In this document: in pieces, positions 53,128-61,256 of the stretch
How positions within the stretch are numbered: the stretch's first letter is position 1
How the letters are laid out: every line of letters begins with the position of its first letter
Source: Alloboseaceae bacterium BT-24-1
Lineage (GTDB): Bacteria > Pseudomonadota > Alphaproteobacteria > Rhizobiales > Beijerinckiaceae
DNA length: 64,000 nt
Assembly (NCBI GenBank): GCA_025846845.1
Contig: JAOYTL010000009.1
Span: 62,001 to 126,000 of the forward strand
Reading direction: 5' to 3'
Notes under the pieces: generated by a model
The model's input: only the letters and a program-made list of their open reading frames with translations
Told to the model about the DNA's origin: nothing
Databases searched by the model: none
Position numbers and translations under genes: made by a program

Positions 53128-53370
53128 ATGGCCTACGCCTACCTGCATCTCGATCTGGACGAGCGTCGCCGGATCTACCGTCTGCATGCCAAGAAGCTGT
53201 CGGTTGACGCGATCGCGCGCGAACTCGGCCGGCATCGCTCGGCGATCTTTCGGGAGCTGAGGCGCAACGCCTGGGTCGACCCGGAGCACAAGGCCTATGA
53301 CGGCTATTTCCCGGTGACGGCACAGGACCTCACCAGGGATCGTCGGCGGCGGCAACGCAAGCTCTCGCCA
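53128..53370 (+). pseudogene. IS30-family transposase, N-terminal fragment
   Basis: MAYAYLHLDLDERRRIYRLH, then DAIARELGRHRSAIFRELRR is the HTH_38 domain of IS30 transposases. Sense is lost after RRRRQRKLSP, where sequence of the neighbouring aldose epimerase gene (other strand) begins. The catalytic DDE part is missing, so a deletion has fused the element with the epimerase gene. Confidence 0.8.
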
Positions 53371-53616
53371 TCCCGCGCAATCTCGCGGATAGCCCGAACG
53401 GCCAAAGTCGAAGCGCCCTAGCCCGACGCGGTTGTGGAAGGGAATCAGCGGATAGGCGCCGGCCTTGGACCATGCATTGGGTTCAAACGTCGCGTCCGTG
53501 TCGGACCGAGGATGTCGCCGGCCCGCTCGTGTGTGAACGCGACAACCCCGCCCGCCCCATGCCGGCCGCAGAACCAGCCGCATTCCGCCGGAGCAGAGAG
53601 TGATATCGTCAGTCAT
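53370..53616 (-). pseudogene. Aldose 1-epimerase, truncated and frameshifted
   Basis: From ATG 53616: MTDDITLCSGGMRLVLRPAW, then GG followed in shifted frames by VVAFTHERAGDIL and by TFEPNAWSKAGAYPLIPFHN, RVGLGRFDFG. The last part is a hallmark of galactose mutarotase-like epimerases. The remaining two thirds are lost at the IS30 junction near 53370. Its ATG overlaps the stop of the enolase-superfamily gene, so it was the last gene of that operon. Confidence 0.75.
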
Positions 53617-54701
53617 CTGACCTGATAACGCTGGATTATTTCGGGATCGGGATCCAGGCCGAGGCCCGGCCCATCGGGCACGCGAATGACGCCCTTTTCA
53701 GGCTGCGGCAGCGAGCGATAGAGCTGCGCCTCCGGCCAGACATAGAGGAACTCGAACAGATGCTCCTGCGGCAGGACGGCACAGATTTGAAGCGTCGCGA
53801 GATAGCCAGGGCCGAAATAGGGCGAGTGCGGCATGATCGTGATGTCCTCGCGCCCTGCGACCATAGCGATGACCCTGGCGGTCTCGCTGAAGCCGCCGAC
53901 CTTGGTGACGCTCGGCTGCAAATAGCGCACGCCGCCTACTTCGATCAGGCTCCTGAACTGCCAGGCGGTGCAGAGATTCTCGCCGCAGGATAGGGCGACA
54001 CGTCCGGAAAGTTCCCTCAGCTGCTCGAAATCCTCCGGCGGAAATGTCGGTTCCTCCAGCCAGAGCGTTCCGATCTCTCCGAGCCAGTTGGCCATCGACC
54101 GCGCCTCGTCAGCGCTCCAGCTACAATTGACGTCGACCATCAGCGCGGCACCGTCGAGCACCGCATGGCAGGCTGCGATCTCCGGGCGGGTCACTTCGTG
54201 CAGCTTGACGTAACGATAACCTTCCGCGACCGCCTGGCGCGTGAATCGCGCAGCGGTCTCGGCATGGCCGTAGCGGACCAGCGATGCATAGGCCGGCAGT
54301 GAATCACGGCAGCGCTGTCCGAGCAGCGCTGACACTGGCACACCCTCGCTCTTCCCGAGCAGATCCCACAACGCGATGTCGACGCCCGACAGCGCGAAAA
54401 TCGTGATCCCGTAGCGCCCGAAGAGGTTCAGCCTGCGCTGCAGCTGGTCGGATATCACCACCGGGTCGCTCAGCTCGCAGCCGATCACGAGCGGCAGGAC
54501 CGTCTCGTCTAGCATCGCCTTGACCGCGCCGGCGCAGAAATAGGCGAAGGCCTCGCCCCAACCGACCAGACCGCTATCGGTCTCCAGCCGCACCAGCACC
54601 ATGTCGAGCCGGTTCCAAACGCTCGGCGTCATACCCTCGCCGCGTCCGCCGTCGGAGAACGGGATCGCGAGGCGAAAGCTTTCTGCTGCGACGATCTTCA
54701 T
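53613..54701 (-). CDS. Enolase-superfamily sugar-acid dehydratase/cycloisomerase
   Basis: 362 aa from ATG 54701, with RBS gggag. Mandelate racemase/muconate lactonizing layout: capping domain (GWGEAFAYFCAGAV), then barrel with the K-x-H motif YVKLHE (Lys166), metal ligands Asp190 (MVDVNCSW), Glu216 (WLEEPTFP) and Glu241 (SCGENLC), and His292 (MPHSPYFGPG). It abstracts an alpha proton from a carboxylate sugar. Beside a uronate-dehydrogenase-like gene this could be a galactarolactone cycloisomerase or an aldarate dehydratase. The start overlaps the upstream stop (ATGA). Confidence 0.88.
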   Translation of the reverse strand: MKIVAAESFRLAIPFSDGGRGEGMTPSVWNRLDMVLVRLETDSGLVGWGEAFAYFCAGAVKAMLDETVLPLVIGCELSDPVVISDQLQRRLNLFGRYGITIFALSGVDIALWDLLGKSEGVPVSALLGQRCRDSLPAYASLVRYGHAETAARFTRQAVAEGYRYVKLHEVTRPEIAACHAVLDGAALMVDVNCSWSADEARSMANWLGEIGTLWLEEPTFPPEDFEQLRELSGRVALSCGENLCTAWQFRSLIEVGGVRYLQPSVTKVGGFSETARVIAMVAGREDITIMPHSPYFGPGYLATLQICAVLPQEHLFEFLYVWPEAQLYRSLPQPEKGVIRVPDGPGLGLDPDPEIIQRYQVR

Positions 54702-55510
54702 GTCGTTGTCTCCCGTCCGCATACCAGGCTCGCCTCGGCATAGCTGCCGCCGAACACCGCACCCGCGATCCCCTCAGCCGGCCTGTGCAAGGCGATCGCG
54801 GGGTCGGCAAGATTGAGCTCCGGCGGGTCCCTGCTGAGGAAGCCCAGCGCCTTCGCGCCGGCATTGTCGAAGAACGGCGCGGCGCAATCGGCCGTCGCGA
54901 AGACGGCGCGATGGCCGGGATCGGTGCGTTCAAGCGCGACCAGGACGAGCCGGGCCAGATCGTCGAAGCTGATCCACATATGGCTGCAGCGCTCGTCCGG
55001 CACCGCCGGGCCGCACATGCCGATGCGCAGGCTCGTTGCCCGGATGCCACGGCTGTCGGCTAGATAGGACAGCACCGCCTCGGACCAGACCTTGCTAATG
55101 CCGTACCAGCTATCCGGCCGTGGCGGCACGGCATCGCCCAGTGGCGCCGCCGTGCGCGGATAGAAGCCCCAGCCATGGTTGGAGCTCGCAAAGACGATGT
55201 CGGTCACGCCCGCCTCGATCGCGCTCTCGTACAGAGCGAGCGTCGCTCGATAATTGGTGTCGAGCGTATCGGCGAAGGTCGCGGTCTCGCCGTGCCGGCA
55301 AGCGAGGTGCAGCACGGCCCGCACGCCTTCGAGCGCCCGGAGCAGGACGGGGCGGTCGCCCAGATCCCCGACAATCACGTCGTCCCCCGCCTCGGCGGCG
55401 GCGCTCGCTTGGCGGTCGAGCAAGGTGAGATCCCAGTCACCGCGCAGGCGGCGGGAGAGCTCGCTGCCGAGACGGCCTGCTGCTCCGGTGACGAGAAGCC
55501 TGTGTTTCAT
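54698..55510 (-). CDS. NAD-dependent epimerase/dehydratase, uronate-dehydrogenase-like
   Basis: 270 aa from ATG 55510 (MKHRLLVTGAAGRLGSELSR). Short-chain extended Rossmann protein: GAAGRLG (9-15), VIVGDLGD, the strand FASSNHGWGFYP, and the YGISK catalytic Tyr/Lys. The HGWGFYP stretch and ~270 aa size fit uronate dehydrogenases, which oxidise galacturonate or glucuronate to the aldarolactone. The frame runs upstream to 55654, but that part overlaps the transporter gene and is not coding-like. Confidence 0.85.
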   Translation of the reverse strand: MKHRLLVTGAAGRLGSELSRRLRGDWDLTLLDRQASAAAEAGDDVIVGDLGDRPVLLRALEGVRAVLHLACRHGETATFADTLDTNYRATLALYESAIEAGVTDIVFASSNHGWGFYPRTAAPLGDAVPPRPDSWYGISKVWSEAVLSYLADSRGIRATSLRIGMCGPAVPDERCSHMWISFDDLARLVLVALERTDPGHRAVFATADCAAPFFDNAGAKALGFLSRDPPELNLADPAIALHRPAEGIAGAVFGGSYAEASLVCGRETTT

Positions 55511-55544
55511 ACGTATCCTTTGTGCTGTACGGGCCGCGTCCGGC

Positions 55545-56348
55545 TCAGGGCACGGTGGCGGCATCGACGACGCGCTTGGGCATCGACATGCCGTGAGCCT
55601 GCTCAAAGAACTTCTGCAGGGTGCCGTCCTGCATGTTCGCCCTGATCCAGGCATCGACCCGGACCTTGATCTGCTCGTCGCCTTTGCGCATCCCGATGCC
55701 GTGCAGGCCCGTACCCAGAACGACCTTGGGCTCGATCTTGAGCCCCGGGTCCTTGGTCATGATCGTCCGGTTCAGGCTGGTCGACTGGGCGATGTAGTCG
55801 ACCTGCCGCGAGACGATGGCGGTCATGGCCGTCGATTCGTCTTCGAAGCGGACCACTTCGGTGCCGGCCGGCGCGATGGCGGACAGCTGGCCGTCCATGA
55901 CCGTGCCGCGAGCGACCGCGATGCGCTTGCCGGCAAGATCCGCCGGCCCAGCGACCTTGGCGTCCACCGGCCCCGAGACCGCCGTCTCAGTGCCGGCATA
56001 GGGCAGGGAGAAATCAATCACCTTCTTGCGTTCGTCAGTAATCGTCATCGCCGCGAAGACGAGATCGACCTTGTTGGTCATCAGCAGCGGAATACGGTTG
56101 GCGCCGTTGGTTTCGACAATCTCGAGCTTGAAGCCGAGGTCCTTGGCGAATTTCTCCGCGACCATGAGCTCGTACCCGGCGTAGCGGAGATTGCTGTCCT
56201 TGTACGACCATGGCGGAACGTTGGGGTCGAAGGCGATCCTAATCGTCCCCGATTTGGTGATCCGATCGAGCGTCTGCGCCTGAACCAACGGCCCCAGGCA
56301 GAATGTCAGAAGTGCGAAGCAAGCAGCGAGGATGTTGCGTGGCGACAT
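55545..56348 (-). CDS. ABC transporter substrate-binding protein, family 3
   Basis: 267 aa with a signal peptide (ILAACFALLTFCLGPLVQA). The mature part has IRIAFDPNVPPWSYKDSNLR, YAGYELMVAEKFAKDLGFKL, DLVFAAMTITDERKKVIDFS and LPYAGT, as in polar-amino-acid binding proteins. The periplasmic receptor for the three following import genes. Given the catabolic cluster, the ligand may be an acidic sugar or an amino acid; the sequence alone does not decide. Confidence 0.9.
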   Translation of the reverse strand: MSPRNILAACFALLTFCLGPLVQAQTLDRITKSGTIRIAFDPNVPPWSYKDSNLRYAGYELMVAEKFAKDLGFKLEIVETNGANRIPLLMTNKVDLVFAAMTITDERKKVIDFSLPYAGTETAVSGPVDAKVAGPADLAGKRIAVARGTVMDGQLSAIAPAGTEVVRFEDESTAMTAIVSRQVDYIAQSTSLNRTIMTKDPGLKIEPKVVLGTGLHGIGMRKGDEQIKVRVDAWIRANMQDGTLQKFFEQAHGMSMPKRVVDAATVP

Positions 56349-56378
56349 GGTGCTCTCCCTTGTTGTTTTCGGAAGCTC

Positions 56379-57107
56379 TTACTGCTCGTGGGTGATGAAG
56401 TCGGCGAGTTCCGGCGTTTGCGGCTTGATCAGGATCTCCGGGCCGCCCATCTCGTGGATCCGGCCGTCGCGCATGTAGACGACGCGATCAGCCACGTTCC
56501 TGGCGAATTGCATCTCGTGCGTAACGAGGATCATCGTCATGCCGTCGGCCGCGAGCCGCTCCATGACGCGCAGGACCTCGCCCGTCAGCTTGGGATCAAG
56601 GGCCGAGGTGACCTCGTCGAAGAGCATCAGCTTGGGCTGCATCGCCAGGCTGCGCGCGATGGCGACGCGCTGCTGCTGGCCTCCGGAAAGCTGTTCGGGA
56701 TAGGCGGCGCGCTTCTCCGCCAATCCGACCTTGCTCAGCACCGCCTGGGCGATATCGCTTGCTTCGGCATGGCTCTTGCTGGCGACGAGGCGCGGCGCCA
56801 GGGCGACGTTCTGCTCCGCGGTCAGATGCGGGAACAGATTATAGCTTTGAAAGACGATGCCGACATCGCGCCGCAGCGCCTTGAGGTCGACGTCGTCGCG
56901 ATGAAGGGCATGGCCGCAGACCCAGAGCTCGCCGCCCTGGATCGTCTCCAGCCGGTCCATGCAGCGCAAGGCCGTGGATTTCCCTGAGCCAGACTGGCCG
57001 ATGATCGCAACCACCTCGCCCCGTTCGACGGAGAAGGTGACGCCCTTCAGGATCTCGAGATCGCCGAAGGATTTGTGCATATCGACGAATTTAACGAGTG
57101 CCGACAT
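56379..57107 (-). CDS. ABC transporter ATP-binding protein (amino-acid type)
   Basis: 242 aa. Walker A GQSGSGKST (38-46), Q-loop FQSYNLFPHL, signature LSGGQQQR, Walker B LMLFDEVTSALDP, and H-loop VTHEM are all intact. Same class as GlnQ/HisP. It overlaps the end of the preceding permease gene by 17 bases, so they are one transcript. Confidence 0.93.
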   Translation of the reverse strand: MSALVKFVDMHKSFGDLEILKGVTFSVERGEVVAIIGQSGSGKSTALRCMDRLETIQGGELWVCGHALHRDDVDLKALRRDVGIVFQSYNLFPHLTAEQNVALAPRLVASKSHAEASDIAQAVLSKVGLAEKRAAYPEQLSGGQQQRVAIARSLAMQPKLMLFDEVTSALDPKLTGEVLRVMERLAADGMTMILVTHEMQFARNVADRVVYMRDGRIHEMGGPEILIKPQTPELADFITHEQ

Positions 57108-57738
57108 TGAATTTCCTCTCGAGTGCCCGCGACTGAACCGATAGCGGATAGCAGATCAGAAAGTAGAAAATCCCAGCCAACCCGAAGTATAAAAACGGCT
57201 CGAACGTGGCGTTGTTGATAACTTTCGCGTTGTATGTCAGCTCCTGATAGCCAACGACCAACGACGATACGGACGTGTTCTTGACGATGATCACGAGAAA
57301 GCCGACGGTCGGCGGTGTCGCGATACGCATGGCCTGCGGCAGCACCACGCGTGTCATGCGCTGCCACCGGGTCAGGCCGAGACATTCCGCAGCTTCCCAT
57401 TGCGGCTTGGCGACCGAGATCAGGCAGCCGTACCAGATCTGCCCGAGATAGGCGCTGGCGAACACGCTCATGGCCAGCGCCGCGGCCGCAAGTGGCGGAA
57501 CCGACTCGAAGCCGAGCAGGATCGGCCCGAAATAAGCCAGCCCCATCTGCACCAGAAGCGGAATGCCCTGGAAGACCTGGATGTAGGCGATCGCGGCGAA
57601 GGACACCGACCGGAGCGGCGAGATCCGGGCGAGCGCGACGACGAAGCCGGCAAGCCCCCCGCAGATGAAGGTGAGGACGCTCAGCACGATCGTGCCGAGC
57701 ACGCCATCGAGGAGAGAAAGCAGAAATTGCGGCTGCAT
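57091..57738 (-). CDS. ABC transporter permease (HisMQ type)
   Basis: 215 aa with about five membrane segments and the EAA loop (EAAECLGLTRWQRMTRVVLP) of HisM/GlnP permeases. Forms the channel with the next permease. It starts MQPQFLLSLLDGVLGTIVLS. Confidence 0.9.
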   Translation of the reverse strand: MQPQFLLSLLDGVLGTIVLSVLTFICGGLAGFVVALARISPLRSVSFAAIAYIQVFQGIPLLVQMGLAYFGPILLGFESVPPLAAAALAMSVFASAYLGQIWYGCLISVAKPQWEAAECLGLTRWQRMTRVVLPQAMRIATPPTVGFLVIIVKNTSVSSLVVGYQELTYNAKVINNATFEPFLYFGLAGIFYFLICYPLSVQSRALERKFNVGTR

Positions 57739-57754
57739 GGCATTTCCGTCCTGC

Positions 57755-57864
57755 TAGAGCGCTCTTCGATCCTGGCGGATCGTTCAAATGCTCTATGTTC
57801 TTGTTTCAACGCGCTTTCTTCACGCGAACCGGCATCCACTTCGCTTGAAAGCGCTCTAGAGCGC
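57755..57864. repeat. RIME-like intergenic mosaic repeat
   Basis: It begins TAGAGCGCTCTTCGATC and ends GAAAGCGCTCTAGAGCGC, with inner AACGCGCTTTCTTCACGCG and GAACCGGCATCCACTTCGC. This make-up is that of the mosaic elements scattered through Rhizobiales genomes. It lies between the two permease genes and its right end covers the stop codon of the second. It may form an RNA hairpin that sets the level of the distal genes. Confidence 0.75.
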
Positions 57865-58539
57865 AGTGCCGAGCCTGCGGCGGCGCGGGAAGATCAGCTG
57901 CCCGAGAGCCCAGAAAACCCCCCGTAGGACAAGGGTCATGGCGAGGTAGATCACGCCGAGCACGATGAAGACCTCGAAGTTGCGGTAGGTGACGGACTGG
58001 ACGCGGTTCGACACACCGAAAAGCTCCTCGACCCCGACTGCCGATAGGACGGAAGAGCCCAGCATCAGCAGGACATAAAGCGAGACCAGGGACGGATAGA
58101 CCCGCTCCATCGCCGGCCTGAGGACGACGTGCAGAAAAATCTGGGCCCTGGAGAGCCCAAGACATTCCGCAGCCTCGATCTGGCCGCGCTTGATGCTCTC
58201 GATGCCGGCGCGCATCACCTCAGTGGTGTAGGAACCGATATTCACCACCATGGCGATCACGACGCCGAGCATGATGGGCATGCGCGCACCGATGCTGGCG
58301 AGGCCGAAGATCAGGAAATAGGCTTGGATCAGCAGCGGCGTGTTGCGGATGACCTCGACATAGCCGCCGACGAGCAGGCGCAGCCAGCGCGGGCCGCCGG
58401 TACGCGCGACTGCGCACAACGTACCGAGCACAAAGCCTGCCAGCGTCGCCCAGAAGGTGAGGATGAGCGTGGTCCAGGCGCCCTGCAGGAACATCGGCGC
58501 GTAGGCGAGAACGCTCTGGAAGTCGAATTCATATGCCAT
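57856..58539 (-). CDS. ABC transporter permease (HisMQ type)
   Basis: 227 aa, first gene of the import operon on the minus strand. Membrane segments and the EAA loop (EAAECLGLSRAQIFLHVVLR) are as in GlnP/HisQ. The final bases and stop lie inside the mosaic repeat. Divergent from the GntR-type regulator, with an operator-like site between. Confidence 0.9.
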   Translation of the reverse strand: MAYEFDFQSVLAYAPMFLQGAWTTLILTFWATLAGFVLGTLCAVARTGGPRWLRLLVGGYVEVIRNTPLLIQAYFLIFGLASIGARMPIMLGVVIAMVVNIGSYTTEVMRAGIESIKRGQIEAAECLGLSRAQIFLHVVLRPAMERVYPSLVSLYVLLMLGSSVLSAVGVEELFGVSNRVQSVTYRNFEVFIVLGVIYLAMTLVLRGVFWALGQLIFPRRRRLGTAL

Positions 58540-58653
58540 GTGCTTACGCCCTGGCCGGACAGCCCGCCTTTGCGGGCGCCGAACGCAACTTGGCGCCTCC
58601 TCCGATATTTGTCTGTTCCTAACTGCCTAATTAATATGACATAGCTTATCAAC

Positions 58654-58664
58654 TAGTCCGACTA
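58654..58664. promoter_or_regulatory. Operator for a FadR-type GntR regulator
   Basis: TAGTCCGACTA is a perfect palindrome that fits the FadR-subfamily consensus TNGTNNNACNA. It lies between the divergent transporter operon and the GntR gene, where autoregulation and control of the transporter would both be possible. Confidence 0.6.
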
Positions 58665-58734
58665 ATTTTCTTTCCGATTGACAGGGCCGCGGTGCGGCCG
58701 CAAGCAGGTCGCAGTTCGCAACAGGCAGGTTCAA

Positions 58735-59475
58735 ATGGGGCGGGAAACCGCATCGACGGCCAAAAAACCAAATCTCGTCAACGAGATTGCCGATCGCCTG
58801 CGCTGTGAGATCGCCAGCGGCCGCTACCCCGTCGGCGCGCGAATGCCGACGGAGCTCAACTTGTCCGACAGTTTCCAGGTCAGCCGCTCGGTGCTGCGGG
58901 AGGCCATCGCGTCCCTACGTGCAGAAGGGCTGCTGCGCTCGCGTCGGGGCTCCGGCATCTATGTCGAGCGGTCCGAGGCCCGGATAGGCCCCTTCACCCT
59001 CTCTGAGCACGCCCGCATCTCCACCATCATGGAGGTGCTGGAGTTCCGGATCGCCGTCGAGGTCGAAGCGGCCGCTCTCGCCGCGATGCGCAGCTCGCCC
59101 AGCCAGGACGAAGCCATTTTCGAGCGCAACCGCGATATCCAGCGCGCGCTCGACGAGGGCCGCCCCACCAATGACGCGGACTTCGCCTTTCATTTGGCCA
59201 TTGCCGACGCTTCGGGCAATTCGCGCTTCCGCGACTTCCTCGACGTCATGGGCCGCAACGGCATCCCTCGCCTGGCGATGCGTGGCGCGGCCTCGGAGAT
59301 CGCGGCAAGCCTCGAGCATATCGTTCCCGAACATGAGCAGATCGCACGCGCCATCGCCAATAGCGACAAGGAGGGCGCTCGCGAGGCGATGCGGGCCCAT
59401 CTCGAGGGCAGTCTACGCCGCTATCGCGATCTGATGCATGATCGCTCACCGGACGCCGACAAGCTCAAGCGCTGA
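58735..59475 (+). CDS. GntR-family regulator, FadR/FCD subfamily
   Basis: 246 aa from ATG 58735. The winged HTH (NEIADRLRCEIASGRYPVGA, SVLREAIASLRAEGLLRSRR, GSGIYVE) is followed by the all-helical FCD sensor with metal-ligand candidates in NDADFAFHLAIAD, the segment around HIVPEHEQIA, and MRAHLEGSL. It is likely a repressor of the catabolic and transport genes, released by a sugar-acid intermediate. Confidence 0.9.
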   Translation: MGRETASTAKKPNLVNEIADRLRCEIASGRYPVGARMPTELNLSDSFQVSRSVLREAIASLRAEGLLRSRRGSGIYVERSEARIGPFTLSEHARISTIMEVLEFRIAVEVEAAALAAMRSSPSQDEAIFERNRDIQRALDEGRPTNDADFAFHLAIADASGNSRFRDFLDVMGRNGIPRLAMRGAASEIAASLEHIVPEHEQIARAIANSDKEGAREAMRAHLEGSLRRYRDLMHDRSPDADKLKR

Positions 59476-59651
59476 CGCGAGCGTAGCGTAATCTCATAAT
59501 ATGAGACGATTTGCAGCAAGGTCGGTTTCGCGGGCAAATCAGCCTTTCCACTCCCCAGCCGGGACCGCCTAAGATCGCTGGCGAAGGTCGGTCGCCGTGA
59601 TCTGATGCGGCGCCGTCCTACGATGTAGGATCACAACGATCGAGGACACGG

Positions 59652-60401
59652 ATGCCGGATAGGATCGCCGTCTCGCAGGAGACACTCGACAAGCTCAGGA
59701 AGTGCGGCCAGGGCACGCTCACGACGCAGCTCTTCAGGCGCGGCTATCGCCAGCAGTTCCTGGTCGGTCTCACGCCATTGAACCGGAAGGCCGGCTCCTT
59801 CGCCGGGGAGGCGTTCACGCTGCGCTTCATTCCCTCCCGCGAGGACAAGGACTGGGATCTCGGCGACCTGAAGAAGCGCGGCGAGGACAACATCCAGTGG
59901 GAGGCCGTCGAGGCCATCGAGGCCGGCCAGGTCCTCGTCATCGACAGCCGCAACGACCCGCGCGCCGCCTCCGCCGGCAACATGCTGATGACCCGCATGC
60001 TGCGCAAGGGCGTCGCAGCCGCCATCACCGACGGCGCCTTCCGGGACGGCACCGAGATCTCGGAAATGCCGTTCCCGGCCTATTGCCGCGCCAACACCGC
60101 CTCGACGCGCCCGGCCTATCACCGGGCGATCGCGATGCAAGAGCCGATCGGCTGCGCCGAAGTCGCGGTCTATCCGGGCGACATCATCGTCGGCGATGCC
60201 GACGGCGTGACGGTGATCCCGCGCCAGATCGCGGCGGAGGTTGCCGAGGCCGCCCTTGAGCAGGAGCGACGCGAGAAATTCCTGTTCACCAAGATCGACG
60301 CCGGCGCCCCCCTGTTCGGCACCTATCCGGCCGGCCCGGAGACGCTCGCCGAATACGAGGCATGGCTCGCAGCGGGGAACGACCTATGCGCACGGGCATG
60401 A
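59652..60401 (+). CDS. RraA-family aldolase/lyase-like protein
   Basis: 249 aa. The RraA/HMG-aldolase core is visible in AGQVLVIDSRND, GNMLMTRMLRKGVAAAITDG, AFRDG and VYPGDIIVGDADGVTVIPR. Proteins of this fold include 4-hydroxy-4-methyl-2-oxoglutarate aldolase and enzymes acting on 2-oxo sugar acids; the name RraA (RNase E regulator) is a poor guide here. In this cluster it may cleave or decarboxylate a deoxy-oxo acid. The next gene begins inside its end. Confidence 0.85.
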   Translation: MPDRIAVSQETLDKLRKCGQGTLTTQLFRRGYRQQFLVGLTPLNRKAGSFAGEAFTLRFIPSREDKDWDLGDLKKRGEDNIQWEAVEAIEAGQVLVIDSRNDPRAASAGNMLMTRMLRKGVAAAITDGAFRDGTEISEMPFPAYCRANTASTRPAYHRAIAMQEPIGCAEVAVYPGDIIVGDADGVTVIPRQIAAEVAEAALEQERREKFLFTKIDAGAPLFGTYPAGPETLAEYEAWLAAGNDLCARA

Positions 60402-60862
60402 CGCCGGCGGCCAAGGCCGAGGCCCTGATCCGCCACTACTTCGCGATGTGCAACGCCGCCGACCGGCAGGGGCTGATCGACTGCTTCACGCCCGACGGCG
60501 TGCACTATTTCCCGCCGGGCCTGCCCGGAGCGCCCTGGCGCGGCGCCGCCGCGATAGCCGATGGCTGGGTGCGCTGCGTCAGGGATCTCGGCTCGCGCTG
60601 GACGATCGAGAAGGTACTCTGCAGCCAGGACGGGCACGAGGCTGTCATCGAATGGACGCACTGGAAGACGGCAATCGGCGAGGTGCTGCGCGGCGACGAA
60701 TGGTACATCTTCAACGATGACATCACCCACATCCGCGAGATTCGCGCCTATTACGCCAGTCCGGTCGACAAGAGCACCCCCGTGAACCGGCTGCACGATT
60801 TCGACTATGAGGGACGCGGCTACGCGCTGCAGCCGCCGAGCCCCGCACCCAAGATCGCGTAG
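60386..60862 (+). CDS. SnoaL-like (NTF2 fold) protein
   Basis: 158 aa from ATG 60386, overlapping the RraA gene by 16 bases, with RBS gggga. AEALIRHYFAMCNAADRQGL, IDCFTPDGVHYFPPG and WRGAAAIADGW are typical of SnoaL-like/NTF2 domains, which bind small polar molecules and may act as isomerases or hydrolases. The substrate is unknown; position suggests a step on the sugar-acid intermediate. Confidence 0.8.
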   Translation: MRTGMTPAAKAEALIRHYFAMCNAADRQGLIDCFTPDGVHYFPPGLPGAPWRGAAAIADGWVRCVRDLGSRWTIEKVLCSQDGHEAVIEWTHWKTAIGEVLRGDEWYIFNDDITHIREIRAYYASPVDKSTPVNRLHDFDYEGRGYALQPPSPAPKIA

Positions 60863-60875
60863 CGGAGGACGGCGC

Positions 60876-61169
60876 ATGCATTTCGCCATCATCGCCCGGG
60901 ACTCCAAGGCGGCAAACACGCTCGCGCGACGCCTCGCCGCGCGCGACGAGCATCTCGAAGGCATCCACCGGATGAAGGCCAAAGGCAGCATCGTCGACAG
61001 CGGCGCGATGCTCACCGAGGATGGAACGATGGTCGGCTCCATCGTGCTTTGCGACTTCCCCGATCGCGCTGCTCTCGATGCCTATCTGGCATCCGAGGTC
61101 TATGCGCGAGAGGGCGTCTGGGGCGAGATCGAGATCGTCCCGTTCCGGCGTGTCGCCTGGAAGAGCTGA
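60876..61169 (+). CDS. YCII-family protein
   Basis: 97 aa from ATG 60876 (RBS gcggagga). It begins MHFAIIARDSKAANTLARRL, with the conserved ARDEHL and GSIVLCDFPDRAALDAYLAS, EVYAREGVW. YCII proteins adopt a ferredoxin-like dimer with a His/Asp pair; their substrates are mostly unknown. Confidence 0.85.
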   Translation: MHFAIIARDSKAANTLARRLAARDEHLEGIHRMKAKGSIVDSGAMLTEDGTMVGSIVLCDFPDRAALDAYLASEVYAREGVWGEIEIVPFRRVAWKS

Positions 61170-61256
61170 GCCGCCGGCCGACAGGGCGGCAGCCGCATTG
61201 CGCCCGGCCCGCGCCGGGCGCTTCCGCATCCTGCATCTAAAGACGGACACAGCGCG

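Noticed and set aside
55254..56987. 577-codon open frame on the plus strand
   Set aside because: It runs antisense across three well-recognised genes (epimerase, binding protein, ATPase) and has Arg/Asp/His-rich shadow composition.
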